Assembly (NCBI GenBank): GCA_036924085.1
Contig: JAVGWX010000011.1
Coordinates: forward strand, 34,656,386-34,720,385
Source of the DNA: Ariolimax columbianus
Taxonomy: Eukaryota; Mollusca; Gastropoda; Stylommatophora; Arionidae
DNA: 64,000 bases
Direction of reading: 5' to 3'
Below, in pieces: positions 1 to 9,369 of the stretch; the stretch's first letter is position 1; every line of letters begins with the position of its first letter. The notes beneath the pieces are model-generated. The model ran no database searches, was not told where the DNA came from, and saw nothing but the letters and a program-made list of their open reading frames with translations. The translations under genes were made by a program, and so were the position numbers.

Positions 1-160
1 AAGTCATTCAATCCTGGGACTGGTTTGGGGCCCAGACCCCATCATCAAATTCAGTGCTGGGACTGGTTGGAGCACCAGACCCCATCATCACGCCATTCAG
101 TCCAGGGACTGGTCTCAGGTCAGGTCATCCCGTAACCAGTGAGGTCGTTGGGGCACACAT
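1..160. repeat. Degenerate ~48-bp tandem repeat (CTGGGACTGG type)
   Basis: Three imperfect copies of a unit containing CCTGGGACTGGT followed by an ACCCCATCATCA-like segment. A related array lies at 36145-36300. In both places the array sits just 3' of a minus-strand RT remnant of the same family, so it may belong to the 3' end of that LINE. Confidence 0.7.
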
Positions 161-414
161 GAAAACATCCTCACAACCCCACTCCATCCCTCTCTATCAA
201 CGGTGGCTGCCTGTGCCTCTTCTGGTCGGAGATTGGTCTATTCTTTTATGTTGTCCTCCCACCTCTTTTTGGGATTGCCTCTTCGTCGTCTGCCTTGCAG
301 CTTTCCGTGCAGGATCTTATTTGCAAGACATCGATCTCGATATGTGACCGTACCAAGCGAGTTTCCTTCTTTTGATAGTTGACAAAAGGCCCTATTGCTG
401 TTGTAATTCTTTCT

Positions 415-1010
415 CGTATTTCCTCATTTGTAGCTCGATCTTTGTACAGGACTGGTCAGCAAGCTCAGAATTCTGTCTTTCCATTTCTGCCTGTCATCTG
501 CGGTCGTCTTCAGCTCAGTAAGTCTTCACTTCCATGACTCTGCACGCTTGTGTCACAAATATATTTCTTGGTCTGCCTCTTTCCCTGAGTTCTGTCTTCC
601 AAACCTTCTTCGCTGGGCCTACATAATGTGGGTTGTGGCCCAGCCAGACCTGTTGTTGTTTTTGTATCTTTTGTAGCAACTTTGTTTGCTCTCCCACTTT
701 GACCAATACCCTTTTGCTTGATTTCCTCTCTGTCCAACTTTGTTTGCTCTCCCACTTTGACCAATACCCTTTTGCTTGATTTCCTCTCTGTCCAACTTTG
801 TTTGCTCTCCCACTTTGACCAATACCCTTTTGCTTGATTTCCTCTCTGTCCAACTTTGTTTGCTCTCCCACTTTGACCAATACCCTTTTGCTTGATTTCC
901 TCTCTGTCCAACTCACTTTGTTCATCTTCCAATAACACCACATCTCAAAAACCTCCAAGTATTTCTCCTGTCTTTTATTTATTGTCCATGTTTCAGAACC
1001 ATACAATGTC
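415..1010 (-). pseudogene. LINE reverse transcriptase C-terminal remnant
   Basis: Read from 1006 downwards, it carries the post-catalytic YGSETWTINKRQ, FEMWCYW and RERGRPR signatures of endonuclease-reverse transcriptase LINEs. It then shows the DRQKWKDRI-like terminus after a frame break. The segment is interrupted by a 58-bp tandem array (677-925), which changes frame each unit, so the gene is dead. The catalytic domain is missing upstream. Confidence 0.75.
677..925. repeat. 58-bp minisatellite inside an RT remnant
   Basis: Four nearly identical copies start at 677, 735, 793 and 851, followed by a partial fifth. The unit encodes, on the minus strand, the LINE segment SWTERKSSKRVLVKVGEQTK. 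The period is not a multiple of three, so successive units cycle through three frames. Confidence 0.95.
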
Positions 1011-1149
1011 AGACCAGATATATATGGTCAGGATTCTTTTCTACAGTGTCATATTAATGCTACCTGATATCAGGACTCTGTTTCTCTCTAAATGTCTTCT
1101 TTGCCAATGCAATGTGCCTTCAACCAATTGCCAAACATTTAGAAATTAA

Positions 1150-1615
1150 AATCAATGAGCAAAGACACAAAGCTCAGTATGTTTAACTTCAGCGTAATAT
1201 CAGTTCTAACATGTGAATTCGAAAGCTGGAAAACGACAAAGACATTAGAAAATAAACTGAATACTTTTGAAAATAAATGTCTTAGAAAACTATTGAACTT
1301 TACCTGGGAACAATTCAAAACCAGCAAGCTAATAAGAGAAATTATCAGCCAGCAGAATGGTTCCACCATCATAAGAAAAAAATGATAGACGTACATCGGG
1401 CACGTGCTTAGCATGGACAGCAATAGACTACCATTACTGGCAGTTATGTGGGCTCCAGATGGCAGCAGAAAGAGAAGAAGATGGAAAGAGTCTCTGCATT
1501 GAACGATCATCAGAAAGGGCTCGACTATGGGTCTAAACATCGTACAAGAACGTAGAAAAGTAGCGTCACCATATAAGCTGGAGACGACTCGTCTGACTCA
1601 CCGTGATTGACGTTC
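1150..1615 (+). pseudogene. LINE RT C-terminal remnant
   Basis: The first open stretch reads FNFSVISVLTCEFESWKTT then ENKLNTFENKCLRKLL, the post-palm segment of an RTE/Jockey-like RT. After a stop near 1385, further frames recall the IGHVLRMD, GRPKETLRRTIIREGSTMGL terminus. The same family is better preserved at 14850-15345. Broken by at least two frame changes. Confidence 0.7.
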
Positions 1616-1619
1616 AAAG

Positions 1620-2178
1620 TTGTTGTTGTTGAACGCCCACAATGAGTAGGCTTACTCTTTTGTGCTCCCTGAAAAAGATGTTAAGTGGCGGGTTGTCGTA
1701 GCTTTCCTCACATTCTGAGCATGCGATGAAGGTGAACAAGAGTCCTCAGGTGGTTGTGCCATGCTTGGCTTCATCAGCGTGTCGCTCACTACTACGGGAA
1801 TCATGTCGATCCCTTACCTTGTTAGCCAAGCTGCCATGAAAACAGCCCATTTCCAGGGGGGACTGAGGGAAAGCCAAGGTGAGGTTCTTGGCAGTATATT
1901 TTGCCTGACCCTGACTAAGATGTCTGATCAGTATGTTTTGCCTGACCCTGACTAACATGTCTGATCAGTATGCTTTGCCTGACCCTGACTAACATATCTG
2001 ATCAGTATGTTTTGTCTGACCCTGACTAATATGTATGATCAGTATGTTTTGTCTGACCCTGGCTAACGTGTCTGATCAGTATGTTTTTGCCTGACCCTGA
2101 CTAACATGTCTGATCAGTATGTTTTGTCTGACCCTGACTAACATGTCTGATCAGTATGTTTTGCCTGACCAGACATTA
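1620..2178 (+). mobile_element. Minisatellite-bearing interspersed element, copy 1
   Basis: About 270 bp of non-coding sequence beginning near a GTTGTTGTTG run and CCCACAATGAGTA, then a 37-bp array, then the end CAGACATTAGTC. The same arrangement recurs at 51985-52873, and a third, nearly array-free copy lies inverted at 59290-59565. Homology between copies stops at the stated ends. The layout resembles non-autonomous elements with a tandem core (Helitron-like NINEs, bivalve 'pearl' elements), but no transposase or terminal hairpin was identified. Confidence 0.65.
1893..2172. repeat. 37-bp minisatellite, about 7.5 units
   Basis: Unit resembles GTATGTTTTGCCTGACCCTG followed by ACTAACATGTCTGATCA. 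Small substitutions distinguish the units. It forms the core of the element at 1620-2178. Confidence 0.95.
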
Positions 2179-2309
2179 GTCTTTCTCCCCATGACCTTAA
2201 CAGAACATAGATAAATAAATAGATACTAAACGGGAAGCTGAAAGGATTTGAACTGATTCATTGACCCTCTGTTTTATTTTGCAGTTTAATTCTTAAATAT
2301 TTTACAAAC

Positions 2310-2391
2310 CTATGTTTGGAGCATCCTGAGGTAGTTCATTGCTTGAGACAGTTGCTCTGAAGGCGGTATCAAGTTTATAGTGTCTTTCCAC
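2310..2391 (-). CDS. PM20D2: PM20D2-like Xaa-Arg dipeptidase, second coding exon
   Basis: Reads VERHYKLDTAFRATVSSNEL followed by PQDAPNI, matching the HY-L-TAFRA segment that follows the first exon in PM20D2 proteins. An acceptor CAG at 2394-2392 follows a T-rich stretch. A GTTTGT donor lies at 2309-2304 and leaves phase 1. The exon joins the first exon in frame (GFH then VERHYKLDTAFRA), which is strong evidence that both belong to one gene. The intron between them is 1501 bp and holds a SINE-A insertion, a ~31-bp minisatellite and a LINE-B tail. The next expected segment, with the EYDALP and HACGHN metal-site motifs, is not found on the minus strand down to position 1, so it lies outside the window. 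Donor choice is less certain than the acceptor. Confidence 0.82.
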
Positions 2392-2483
2392 CTGTTGAAT
2401 GAAAAGTATGCCATGTGGTACCAATAAAATGCTACAATAATTGTATCTCATATGTGTAAATTTCAAGGCCTGTCCTACAGAAA

Positions 2484-2920
2484 CCTCAGCATGATAAAAC
2501 AAAGTGTTTTAAAACTTCAGCATGATAAAATAAAGTACTATAAAACCTCAGCATGATAAAAATAAAGTACTATAAAACCTCAGCATGATAAAACAAAGTG
2601 CTATTAAACCACAATATTTTTTTTTTTTTTTTTTTTTTGCGTTCGCCTTATTTTTTCTAATTCCCAAGGCGGTGTGCGTTGCACTGTGTTTTTATTTTGC
2701 GCCTGTCGGCCCAGTGCATCCGACTTCAGCACGCATTTTATGTAAGGGTCTGCTTCCTCCTGTATTTTCTAAGGGTTTGCTTCCCCGGGGTAACGGCCGG
2801 TGCTGTGATGGGGATCGAACCCAGCACCTTCGGGTCGTGAGCCGTGCCACTTAACCACTAGGCCACGCCGTCCCCTAAACCACAATATGATAAAACAGAG
2901 TGCTATAAAATTGATTATGG
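2484..2920. repeat. ~31-bp minisatellite split by a SINE
   Basis: Units of the form CTCAGCATGATAAAACAAAG then TGCTATAAAAC repeat about five times. SINE-A is inserted at 2618-2875 within a unit and duplicates TAAACCACAATAT. The array lies in the dipeptidase intron. Confidence 0.88.
2618..2875 (-). mobile_element. SINE-A, tRNA-derived, full length
   Basis: On the minus strand it starts GGGGACGGCGTGGCCTAGTG, with a pol III A box (TGGCCTAGTGG) and B box (GGGTTCGATCCC), and ends in a 3' poly(A) of about 20. A perfect 13-bp target site duplication, TAAACCACAATAT, flanks it at 2605-2617 and 2876-2888. Other copies: 34118-34365, 39003-39263, 62621-62859. Confidence 0.93.
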
Positions 2921-2984
2921 CGTATATTAATTCAGCAAGAGTAGTTTTTTAACCCCCTGTAACTATCCAGGAAGTCTCATTTAT

Positions 2985-3070
2985 TGTTGTATCAATAAGT
3001 TTGACATGTGCAGAGTTTTTTCAATTTGGTGCGGCGTACTCAGCTACGAAGAAATATAGGGCTTCTTGTA
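2985..3070 (-). pseudogene. Short LINE fragment
   Basis: Closely matches 45637-45725 (shared core TTTGACATG-GCAGAG and GGTGCGGCGTACTCAGCTAC), which lies in a degraded LINE C-terminal region. Too short to classify further. Confidence 0.5.
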
Positions 3071-3224
3071 AACTTGTTATGAACTACTGAATACAAGAGA
3101 TATTAACAATCAGACAAAGAACAAACAAAACAGCATGTTTGAAATGTCTCTAAACACATCTTTAATATTCTAATCTCTTATACATGTCTCTTTTATCCCT
3201 GGAGTGATAGAGGTTTTTGTCCTG

Positions 3225-3500
3225 TATATATTTGCAACATAACAGACTCAAGGGTCATCTTTACAAAAAAATGAGGATTGGGACAGATGACAGGTGCCCA
3301 TGTGGGGAGCATACTATGACTGTGAAACACATCCTACAAAGCTGCATGTTCACACAGAAAGAGAGAGAACAATACTGGCATCATGAGACAGATATGAAAC
3401 AAAAGCTGTATGGAGATAAAACAGCTTTACAAACAACGTTGTCCTTTTTAAGAGAAATGAGGAACTTGATCTGAGGATGAACGAAGAAGAAGAAGAAGTA
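3225..3500 (+). mobile_element. LINE-B 3' fragment with GAA tail
   Basis: The last ~79 codons of an RNase H-bearing LINE are open: NRLKGHLYKKMRIGTDDRCP, a C-x-C-x7-H-x4-C finger in CPCGEHTMTVKHILQSC, then KLYGDKTALQTTLSFLREM and a stop at 3474. The 3' end is a GAACGAAGAAGAAGAAG tail. 5'-truncated copy inside the dipeptidase intron. Confidence 0.88.
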
Positions 3501-3892
3501 TACACTTGCAATCGAGTGTGCAGACAAACAGATGATTGGCGTGTTGTGTCTTTCATTGATGGAGGAGGTTGCCTCCTTTTGACCTTTCTGCAGGTTACTA
3601 TTGCGTAGGAATTTTATTACCTTTAATATTGTTGTCTAGACAAGTGGCTAACAGCCTGCTCTTATAGACTTTCGACTGTCACAGATTATTTGATGTGCAT
3701 AATGTGTACACTGGACCTCTAAGTTTGTCTCTGATAGGACTAGGCAATAATCTCCCCTTCCTTGAGACCAGTGGATACTTGAAATTAGACAGTATGTGAA
3801 CACCCACAACTTTGTGCGTTCATTCGTTCATTTCTTGAGAGGCGACTGCCTTACCTCACAGTTATAGTGACCCCGCTTTAATATTCACTTAC

Positions 3893-4051
3893 ATGAAATC
3901 CTGTGCTTTCCAGGAAGTCAGTAAGAACTTGGTGAGCATGCCACTCTTCAAAACACAGCTCAGGGTGTTCCCAAATGTCCAAGCTAATTTTCCTTAAATT
4001 AGCACTTTCTCTGTCAATCACAGAACGAGCAAGGGATTTGACTTCTTCCAT
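3893..4051 (-). CDS. PM20D2: PM20D2-like Xaa-Arg dipeptidase, first coding exon
   Basis: Encodes 53 residues starting MEEVKSLARSVIDRE and containing the M20-family N-terminal signature around DIWEHPELCFEEWHAHQVLT (about residues 25-44). In PM20D2 relatives this segment opens the zinc peptidase that removes mis-made beta-alanyl or gamma-aminobutyryl dipeptides in the cytosol. The exon ends at a consensus donor GTAAGT (3892-3887) in phase 0. Upstream of the ATG a pyrimidine tract ends in CAG at 4058-4056, so the exon may start at 4055 behind a 5' UTR intron. The alternative is that it is an internal exon. An upstream ATG at 4123 lies beyond that acceptor and gives an unrelated leader, so I prefer 4051. 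The metal-binding residues are not in this exon. Confidence 0.85.
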
Positions 4052-4189
4052 GTTACTGGAACAAGATGAAGGGAGAGATAGATTGTGAGAGCAAAGAAAA
4101 ATTATAAAACATCTTACCCACATACTTTTTTAATGAACAAAAATTGCTACACACCATGTGTTCACCATATAATTTTTTTAGCACTTTAA

Positions 4190-4371
4190 GTGGGTCGTGT
4201 AGTCTAGTTGACAGTGAACTGGCTTGCTAAGACTGGGATTACAGTATGCCAGGGTTTGAAATCACAGACAGACTGGAAAACAAATCTGGACATGGTTCGT
4301 TCCTGGTATCACTGCTCCTCTAGTCAACACAGCTGTAAATTGGTACCTGACGTATAAGTTGGGGAAGGTAT
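4190..4371 (+). mobile_element. SINE-B 5' half, split by LINE-A
   Basis: Starts with a tRNA-like segment (GTAGTCTAGTTGACAGTGAAC and a degenerate B box GGGTTTGAAATC). It continues into a CAGCTGTAAATTGGTACCTG body shared with the copy at 37800-37978. It breaks at the LINE-A insertion and resumes at 6685. Confidence 0.7.
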
Positions 4372-6673
4372 CTTCTTCTTCTTCTTCGTACGCAGTCAGA
4401 CAGTAACCATTATTTTTTCGAAAAAAGCGGCAGTCATCCTGAGGCTGTCGACACTGCCATAGAGCTTGTCTTGCAGTTCCACTGGTGATGGCCACATCTG
4501 CTCTCTCTGATCCTCGTATGTCGGGCAGTTCTGCAGCAGATGTTCAGCGGTCATTTTACTGGTACCGCACGGGCATTCGTCGGTACCACCTATCTTCAAT
4601 TTGTTGAATAGGTGGTACCTCAGTCTATTGTGGCCAGTGTGAAGTCTAAAGACAACGACCTGCTCTCTTTTGTTCAACTGGTAATAGGCATCGTTTTTAG
4701 TGTAACCAGTATGTTCGATTTCCCATTTGGTCATGTATCTGGCTTTGATAAGCCGTTTTGACTCTTCGTACGTCATACTAGTATCTGTTTGTGGTAGTCT
4801 TGCACCTTCTTTTGCCAGTCTGTCTGCCTCCTCGTTGCCTTGGATGTTGCAGTGTGATGGGACCCACTGTACCACTACCCTTTTTGGTGCGGACTGCTGG
4901 CACAGTTTGCAGAGTGCTGCTCTTAAGTAATTAAGCTCAGTATTTTTCTGGATTTTTAGCGCTGTGACTACGGCGAGAGCATCTGTAAGCAGGACTATAT
5001 GGCTTTCATTTTCTTTATGTGTCACCATTTCTTCCACTGCCGCCCTCAGTGCCTCTGCCTCCGCTCTGAAATTGCTTGTGTAGTTACCAGTAGCGAATGA
5101 CAGTGTTATTTTTCTGCCATTTGGTAGGTTCAGGAATGCTCCTGCCCCTCCGTTCTGTGTAGTGTTTGTTACAGAACCGTCGGTGTATGCATGGGTCCAG
5201 TCCATGCTTGGGTAGTTTTTCGATATGAAGCTTAGGGTAGTATCTCTCCTTTCTTTTTCAGTCTGGCAGTTTTTGTTTCCAATACCTGGTATATTTTCTA
5301 CCACCTCTGGAAATATATCCTGCCTCCAGGTAGGTTTTCGTACAGTAGTGATGGGTTTTGGTGTTGTTAGTGCGTTTATGGGATCTTCGTGCATCTTTGC
5401 TTTGGCTATTTCTGCAAAGTTTCTCCGCTTTAGTTTCCCATTTCCCAAATTGTTTAGTCTCTGGTGCATTGGATGGTTGGTCAGTCTTCGGAGTTTCTCT
5501 GACTGCAGCTGGGCTCTGCAGTCTCTTCTATCGGTCATGGATTGCAGTTTTGTAATCTTTTCAAGTTCTACAATTGGCGTTGACTTCATGCCTCCTGTTA
5601 TAACTCTCATGGCTTGGTTTTGAAGTTTGCTAACTTTATAGAAGTTCGCCTTTGCTGCTGTTGTCCATGCCGCAATGCCATACTCGAGAACTGGTCTCAC
5701 TCTTCCAGTGTACAGTTTCTTTAGTATGCTTTCGTCTGTTCCCCAGCTTGTGCCAGCAAGTTTCCTCATGATTGCCATTCTTTGTCTGGCTCTCATTCGG
5801 TTTCTCTCGATCTGACTTTTCCATGTCATGCGCCGATCAAATGTGACTACCAGATAATTTGGGTTGTCGTTTGGCTGCAGGAATTTGCCATTTAAACTTA
5901 ATTTGGTATTTTGGGGTTTGATTGAAAGCGAGAATATTGTGCATGTGGTTTTCTCCTCGTTTATTTTGACCAGCCATGAGTTCGCCCACGCTTCCAGCGA
6001 TGTTAGGGCCTGCTGCATCCGATTTCTTGCTATGGTCAGATTCTTTTCAGAGGTCCACATAGCCAGATCGTCTGCAAACATTGAGCTATGGACTCTTCTT
6101 GGTATATTCTCTGTAATGTCGTTTATATACACCAGGAAGAGTGTGGGTGACAGTACTCCCCCTTGGGGTACTCCCTGCTCGAGTGTCACCTTTCTGCTCA
6201 TCTGCCCTTGTACTTGGACTCTGGCCGTTCTGTTTTTGAGGTAGTGGTTGATCCACTTGTACATTTTCCCACAGACATCACTTCTTCTTAGCTTGACTCT
6301 AAGTCCGTCTTTCCAGACTTTGTCAAATGCCTTTTCCAGGTCCACCCAAACCGCTACTGTTTGTTTCTGTGCCTGGTAGGCATCTTCTATTTCCTGGGCT
6401 ATGAGGATGACCTGGTCCTCAGTGGATCTGTGCTGTCTAAAGCCGGCTTGCTGTGGAATTAGTATTCGTTTTTCTTCCAGATGCCACATCAGTCTGGTGT
6501 TTATCATACGTTCCATCAGTTTGCCGACACAGCTCAGTAGGCTGATAGGCTTGTATCCATTTGGATCTGTTTTGTCCTTTCCTTTTTTTGGTACTGGTAC
6601 AAGTACTGCGTCTTTCCATGCCTGGGGTACAATACCCCTTTTCCAGCTTTGGTTCAGGACCGATAGCAGCTTC
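4372..6673 (-). mobile_element. LINE-A, 5'-truncated, young insertion
   Basis: A 2302-bp non-LTR retrotransposon with 3' tail GAAGAAGAAGAAGA at the low-coordinate end. An 11-bp target site duplication, GGGGAAGGTAT, flanks it at 4361-4371 and 6674-6684. The 5' truncation falls in the RT N-terminal region, removing the endonuclease. Related pieces: 32313-32901, 41880-42275, 61140-61530. It was inserted into a SINE-B, whose halves are at 4190-4371 and 6685-6815. Confidence 0.93.
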
Positions 6674-6720
6674 GGGGAAGGTATAAACAGCAAGGAAGGG
6701 AACTGGTCACCCCACCTCAC
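4396..6720 (-). CDS. LINE-A ORF2: reverse transcriptase, RNase H, zinc knuckle
   Basis: 774 codons without a stop. Residues 17-774 come from the LINE; residues 1-16 are encoded by the flanking SINE and target duplication, so the annotated ATG is accidental. RT: VDLEKAFDKVW (126-136), QGVPQGGVLSP (182-192) and the catalytic FADD (215-218). RNase H: YTDGSV (D514), AEAEALRAA (E556), LLTD (D580) and EADRLAKEGA (D633), with all acidic residues kept. C-terminal C-x-C-x8-H-x4-C knuckle at 716-732. Domain order fits the I/Jockey-related RNase H-bearing group. The uninterrupted frame argues for recent insertion, but without endonuclease and promoter this copy should not be autonomous. Confidence 0.9.
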   Translation of the reverse strand: MRWGDQFPSLLFIPSPKLLSVLNQSWKRGIVPQAWKDAVLVPVPKKGKDKTDPNGYKPISLLSCVGKLMERMINTRLMWHLEEKRILIPQQAGFRQHRSTEDQVILIAQEIEDAYQAQKQTVAVWVDLEKAFDKVWKDGLRVKLRRSDVCGKMYKWINHYLKNRTARVQVQGQMSRKVTLEQGVPQGGVLSPTLFLVYINDITENIPRRVHSSMFADDLAMWTSEKNLTIARNRMQQALTSLEAWANSWLVKINEEKTTCTIFSLSIKPQNTKLSLNGKFLQPNDNPNYLVVTFDRRMTWKSQIERNRMRARQRMAIMRKLAGTSWGTDESILKKLYTGRVRPVLEYGIAAWTTAAKANFYKVSKLQNQAMRVITGGMKSTPIVELEKITKLQSMTDRRDCRAQLQSEKLRRLTNHPMHQRLNNLGNGKLKRRNFAEIAKAKMHEDPINALTTPKPITTVRKPTWRQDIFPEVVENIPGIGNKNCQTEKERRDTTLSFISKNYPSMDWTHAYTDGSVTNTTQNGGAGAFLNLPNGRKITLSFATGNYTSNFRAEAEALRAAVEEMVTHKENESHIVLLTDALAVVTALKIQKNTELNYLRAALCKLCQQSAPKRVVVQWVPSHCNIQGNEEADRLAKEGARLPQTDTSMTYEESKRLIKARYMTKWEIEHTGYTKNDAYYQLNKREQVVVFRLHTGHNRLRYHLFNKLKIGGTDECPCGTSKMTAEHLLQNCPTYEDQREQMWPSPVELQDKLYGSVDSLRMTAAFFEKIMVTV

Positions 6721-6815
6721 TTAGGCTGAGGCTTAGTACATGAAGAGCTATCTTCATCCCCAACAGCAACTGTTGCCATGGGACTGACCTTTACCTTTAA
6801 GCACTTTAATAAAAG
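6685..6815 (+). mobile_element. SINE-B 3' half
   Basis: Continues the SINE interrupted at 4371: AAACAGCAAGGAAGGGAAC matches the 37.8-kb copy, and GAGGCTTAGTACATGAAG plus ATGGGACTGACCTTTACCTT match the 31.9-kb copy. Confidence 0.7.
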
Positions 6816-6951
6816 TTTTACTTCTTATTCTTCTGCAGCCTTCGCTCTGAAAAGGTCGTAGTTCACAGTGAAGCTGTGATATCCGCACCTTTTGGCATTG
6901 CATTTTAAAAACCAGGTTTGTCTTCCCTATTCGATTCCTATTCTCTTATCC

Positions 6952-6971
6952 AGACTACACAAGTGTAGTCT
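6952..6971. repeat. Perfect 9-bp inverted repeat
   Basis: AGACTACAC-AA-GTGTAGTCT. A short hairpin-capable palindrome with no adjacent gene; function unknown. Confidence 0.6.
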
Positions 6972-7354
6972 GTTTCCCTATCTGCCACTTGGCGGTGGAA
7001 TAGGGTCTTGGTCAACTATGATTTTCTGACGATTGTAAGAAAATGGCTTTGAATAACTGGCTGCTGTCAGCTCATTCACTGCTTCGTCTTCAGCCAAACA
7101 GTTTTACAGTATTCTACCTGATATCAAAGTCAGTGCTGGTGTATAAAAGTGGGGGCTACCAGAATCTGAGAGCTGATATGATCTTCTTTGTGATAATACA
7201 ATACAGTATATAATATTCTCAAATTTCTTTACAACATAAAAGATAAATGTAGCCCCAAAGCATATATTATCATTAGAAATGAAGTGTTAATTACTAAATT
7301 TGGCAACGACAACAACCCAGTAAATAAGAAGATCTCAAAGTCCTGCCCATGCAG

Positions 7355-7880
7355 ACTTAAGTGGAGCAAGCTCAATTTCAGTGTTCACAAAATGATAGAA
7401 GATCAGCTATCACAGCAGTCATGGAAAGCAAAGAGATAGGATCCAGAAGATGTTGGCAACTTATCGTCTGCTGGGATGGCAACATACAACAGTCTATAAG
7501 AGGCTGGACTAGTCTGGAACCAGACCAAGCAGAAGACAGCGGATAGAATAGTCTGCTACTCTTTCTGGCAAATCTCAACATCCCATGGTAGAAGAGGAGT
7601 GACAGAGTTCAGGACAGGGCACAACAAGCTGAGTAAACACATGCACAGACTTCAAAACTTTGTTATTGTGCAACTTCTTTTCTCTGCTTCATCATTGTGC
7701 ATATATATATAAAATAAACTAACAAACTGCCTGCTCATGTTTTACAGGACTGTCCTCCGTACGGCCAGTTAAGGAAGATGCAGTGACGAAGTGATTGAAC
7801 ACATAACTATACTGAACTAAAGAAGAGCTCCAAACAACGATCAAAGTTCATCACAGGAATGTGTCTGATGGTGTGAAGTT
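7355..7880 (+). pseudogene. RNase H-type LINE C-terminal remnant
   Basis: Scattered frames give TEFRTGHNKLSKHMHRLQN (near 7600-7655), then LQDCPPYGQLRKMQ (near 7745) and KKSSKQRSKFITGMCLMV (near 7820-7875). These correspond in order to the post-RNase H FRTGHN, zinc knuckle and YG-L terminus seen in LINE-A and LINE-B. About 80 bp of unrelated sequence separates the first two. Confidence 0.6.
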
Positions 7881-8029
7881 CAAAGACGCAATCAGAAAAA
7901 GAAGAAAAGGCTGGTTGAATAAAGTCCTCATTAGTCCTTGCAAACATTGCTTGACCTAAATGTGACTCCAAACTCCAACGTTCTGTGTAATGCAGATTCA
8001 TATTTTGCAATGTCTTCATTTAACAAATT

Positions 8030-9360
8030 GATTGCTGTATGCATTAACACAACGAAGTATCCATGCAGCAAAGTCGTTTCTAAACACATACACTATTGTA
8101 TTGTATTATAACTACTGCATGTTCATAATAAAATGCATTATTATTTTTCTTGAGCTTTCACACAGAGGACGAGGTACATTCATTTGTACAATGGCATGCC
8201 ATTGTAATCAATAACGTAATCAATATAAAAGTACAATATAAGTTTAATATACCGTCCAATATCCCTTTACATTACTGTAGGTAGTTATATATCTGTAACT
8301 TGAACGATACTAAAACTAAAAACTATTTTTTCCTCTATAGTCATCTATAGTGTTCATTCCGGTTCCCTTGTGGCTACATTATCTTGCATTTGTCAGAATA
8401 TCTCGACAACAGCGCAAAATGAACACATACCTTATATAAGAAAGAAAGTTATGGATAATAGAAACAGCAACTACCTTAAGCAGCACAACATAATAAATAA
8501 GAGCACTGCAGTGTAGTGTTCAACACCAGTGTCAAGCAATGAATAGAGAATCCATAAAGTTAATTGTTGTTTCTAGAGCATTCGAATACAAGATCATACC
8601 TTTTTAATTGTTTGGTATATAATATAATCAGCATATAACTCAACTGCTTGAACTACTCAATGAGACGAGTCAATATTAAGCCCGATACAAACGTTGACAA
8701 ACAGTGTAAACACAACATACATAACATAGTTTAGTTATTAGTTACTATGATATGAATGATAGTATCATAGTATAATATAAGACTAAGTATACTATTACTA
8801 ATGTAGTATTATTAGTATAATTATAATACTATAATACTAATATAATAATAGTATTACTAATGTCTAATACAGTAATAATACTAATACTAATAGTATTATA
8901 TTATTAGTTTACTAGTAGTAAATTAGTAATAGTAATTAGTAATTAGACTTACTAGATTTTATGGAACAAGCATCTGTACACTGGACGCGGTGAAAACAAA
9001 AAGCGGTAAGTGACACGAGTAATTAGTTTAATGTGCATTTATGCATTCATATAACTGTTATTTTGTTGGACTTCGTGTGTCTGCATAAATAGAGAGATAA
9101 TGCGAGCACACATCTACTGCTAGCAATGGCTTTGAACAATGTCATGTTGTTATTTTGAAGTAACGTTTCCTAGTTCATAGGTCACAGCAGTCAGCGTGCC
9201 AACTATAAAGAACAGTTGCCGTTAGATACTATTTTGTAAGTCGCTATAATAAATCTACAAAATGATGATGATATTGAATTGACAGCCCAGAATTAAATCG
9301 TCTGGCAGGAATTGGTAAACATGGTAGTTCAGCAAAGTTAAAACAAAGGCATCAGTTTAA
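8030..9360. other. AT-rich stretch without genes
   Basis: No ORF or element recognised. Positions 8740-8950 are a low-complexity run built from TAGTATTA/TAATACTA words. Confidence 0.6.
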
Positions 9361-9369
9361 TTTTTTTTT

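Noticed and set aside
5225..6244. Plus-strand ORFs inside LINE-A
   Set aside because: Antisense shadows of the intact 774-codon frame.
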